Assembly (NCBI GenBank): GCA_937973565.1
Contig: CALJKQ010000084.1
Span: 1-5,440, forward strand
Direction of reading: 5' to 3'
Length of the DNA: 5,440 nucleotides
Source of the DNA: an uncultured Saprospiraceae bacterium
GTDB lineage: Bacteria > Bacteroidota > Bacteroidia > Chitinophagales > Saprospiraceae
Of the stretch, positions 4,942 to 5,440 are shown piece after piece. Positions within the stretch are counted from its first letter, which is position 1; the number at the start of each line of letters is the position of its first letter. Below the pieces are notes generated by a model. It was not told the origin of the DNA, did not search any database, and saw nothing but the letters and a program-made list of their open reading frames with translations. A program made the translations under genes and the position numbers.

Positions 4942-5440
4942 ATGACTTACCTATATCAAAGAGAAGATTGGCCAAATTTTACCTGGAGAGAAGGTAAAAT
5001 TATCAACCTTTTGGCCGAGGTAAGCAACCTACAGGGCCGGATTCTGGGAAGAATGGAATCGCTTGGTTTTGAATTGAGACAAGAAGCAACACTTGAAACC
5101 ATAGCCCTGGATGTTTTAAAGTCGAGTGAAATCGAAGGAGAAATTTTGAATCCTCAACAAGCGCGATCCTCCATTGCCAAAAGGATTGGGATGGAATTGG
5201 CAGGAGCCGTTCCTGCGGACAGAGATGTTGATGGAATGGTGGAAATAATGATAGACGCTACACAAAATTGTTACAACCCCATTTCAGAAGAACGATTGTT
5301 TGATTGGCATGCAGCACTTTTCCCAACAGGCAGGAGCGGCTTGTATAAGATCAGGGTAGCCGGTTGGCGATTGGATGATGCAGGTCAACATCGACATGCA
5401 CGAACCGGTAGGGACGGGCAGGTTGACCTTCGAACACCTG
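4942..5440 (+). CDS. Fic-family protein, N-terminal part, cut by the window edge
   Basis: The first 166 residues are visible. The start MTYLYQREDWPNFTW and the stretch LQGRILGRMESLGFELRQEA match the DUF4172-type N-terminal region found before Fic domains. SSEIEG at 61-66 fits the class II inhibitory motif (S/T)xxxE(G/N), whose Glu blocks productive ATP binding in Fic AMP-transferases. LNPQQARSSIAKRIGM, DRDVDGMVEIMIDATQ and the Fic entry block LFDWHAALFPTGRSGLYKIRVAGWR (about 119-143) follow. The catalytic HPFxxGNGR motif should lie beyond the edge. Fic enzymes usually transfer AMP to a Tyr, Ser or Thr of a target protein, which is unknown here. After residue 147 the usual PMQVVSG flap is absent (QHRHARTG instead), perhaps through divergence or sequence error. 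An operator-like array precedes the gene. Confidence 0.92.
   Translation, partial: MTYLYQREDWPNFTWREGKIINLLAEVSNLQGRILGRMESLGFELRQEATLETIALDVLKSSEIEGEILNPQQARSSIAKRIGMELAGAVPADRDVDGMVEIMIDATQNCYNPISEERLFDWHAALFPTGRSGLYKIRVAGWRLDDAGQHRHARTGRDGQVDLRTP

Noticed and set aside
4942..5440. Fic gene as the toxin of a Fic/antitoxin pair with a partner upstream
   Set aside because: No small ORF precedes it in the 102-bp gap, and the inhibitory motif is already within the protein.

Overview
The window looks like part of a chromosome from a member of the Bacteroidota. The evidence is moderate GC, A-rich leaders instead of strong Shine-Dalgarno sites, matches to the Bacteroidota -7 promoter element TAnnTTTG ahead of several genes, and gene content typical of the Saprospiria, Cytophagia or Sphingobacteriia type. 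I cannot name the genus. All convincing genes are on the + strand. I see no tRNA, rRNA, CRISPR array, transposase or integrase.

Bases 1-2029 hold an envelope set: an exported YHS-domain protein, a four-helix DoxX-like membrane protein, and an exported MsrB-MsrA fusion that repairs methionine sulfoxide. The DoxX stop and the Msr start overlap as ATGA, so these two are translationally coupled. The YHS gene lies 88 bp upstream and may share the transcript. I infer a cell-envelope redox or repair role for the set.

Bases 2023-2390 are non-coding. They hold a 10-bp perfect hairpin over the msrBA stop codon, a doubled TTCGACAGG word, and about five tandem copies of a 33-38 bp GC-rich unit. A promoter for the next gene follows.

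Bases 2391-3613 hold a 70-residue zinc-ribbon protein and an outer-membrane beta-barrel protein, each with a -7 element close upstream. Bases 3614-3936 appear to carry no gene, only a T-tract, a short 11-bp direct repeat and a weak promoter candidate.

Bases 3937-4839 hold an AHSA1/SRPBCC protein and, 30 bp later, an Arr-type rifampin ADP-ribosyltransferase. In the Arr protein the usual active-site Tyr appears to be Phe. Bases 4840-4941 contain four copies of an 11-bp motif in alternating orientation, the best operator candidate here. They lie directly before a Fic-family protein with an N-terminal DUF4172-like region and a class II inhibitory motif. That gene runs off the right edge before its catalytic motif.

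The points most worth following up are the operator array before the Fic gene, the Tyr-to-Phe change in Arr, the YHS-DoxX-MsrBA set, and the tandem repeat. No clearly new defence or mobile system can be demonstrated from this sequence.
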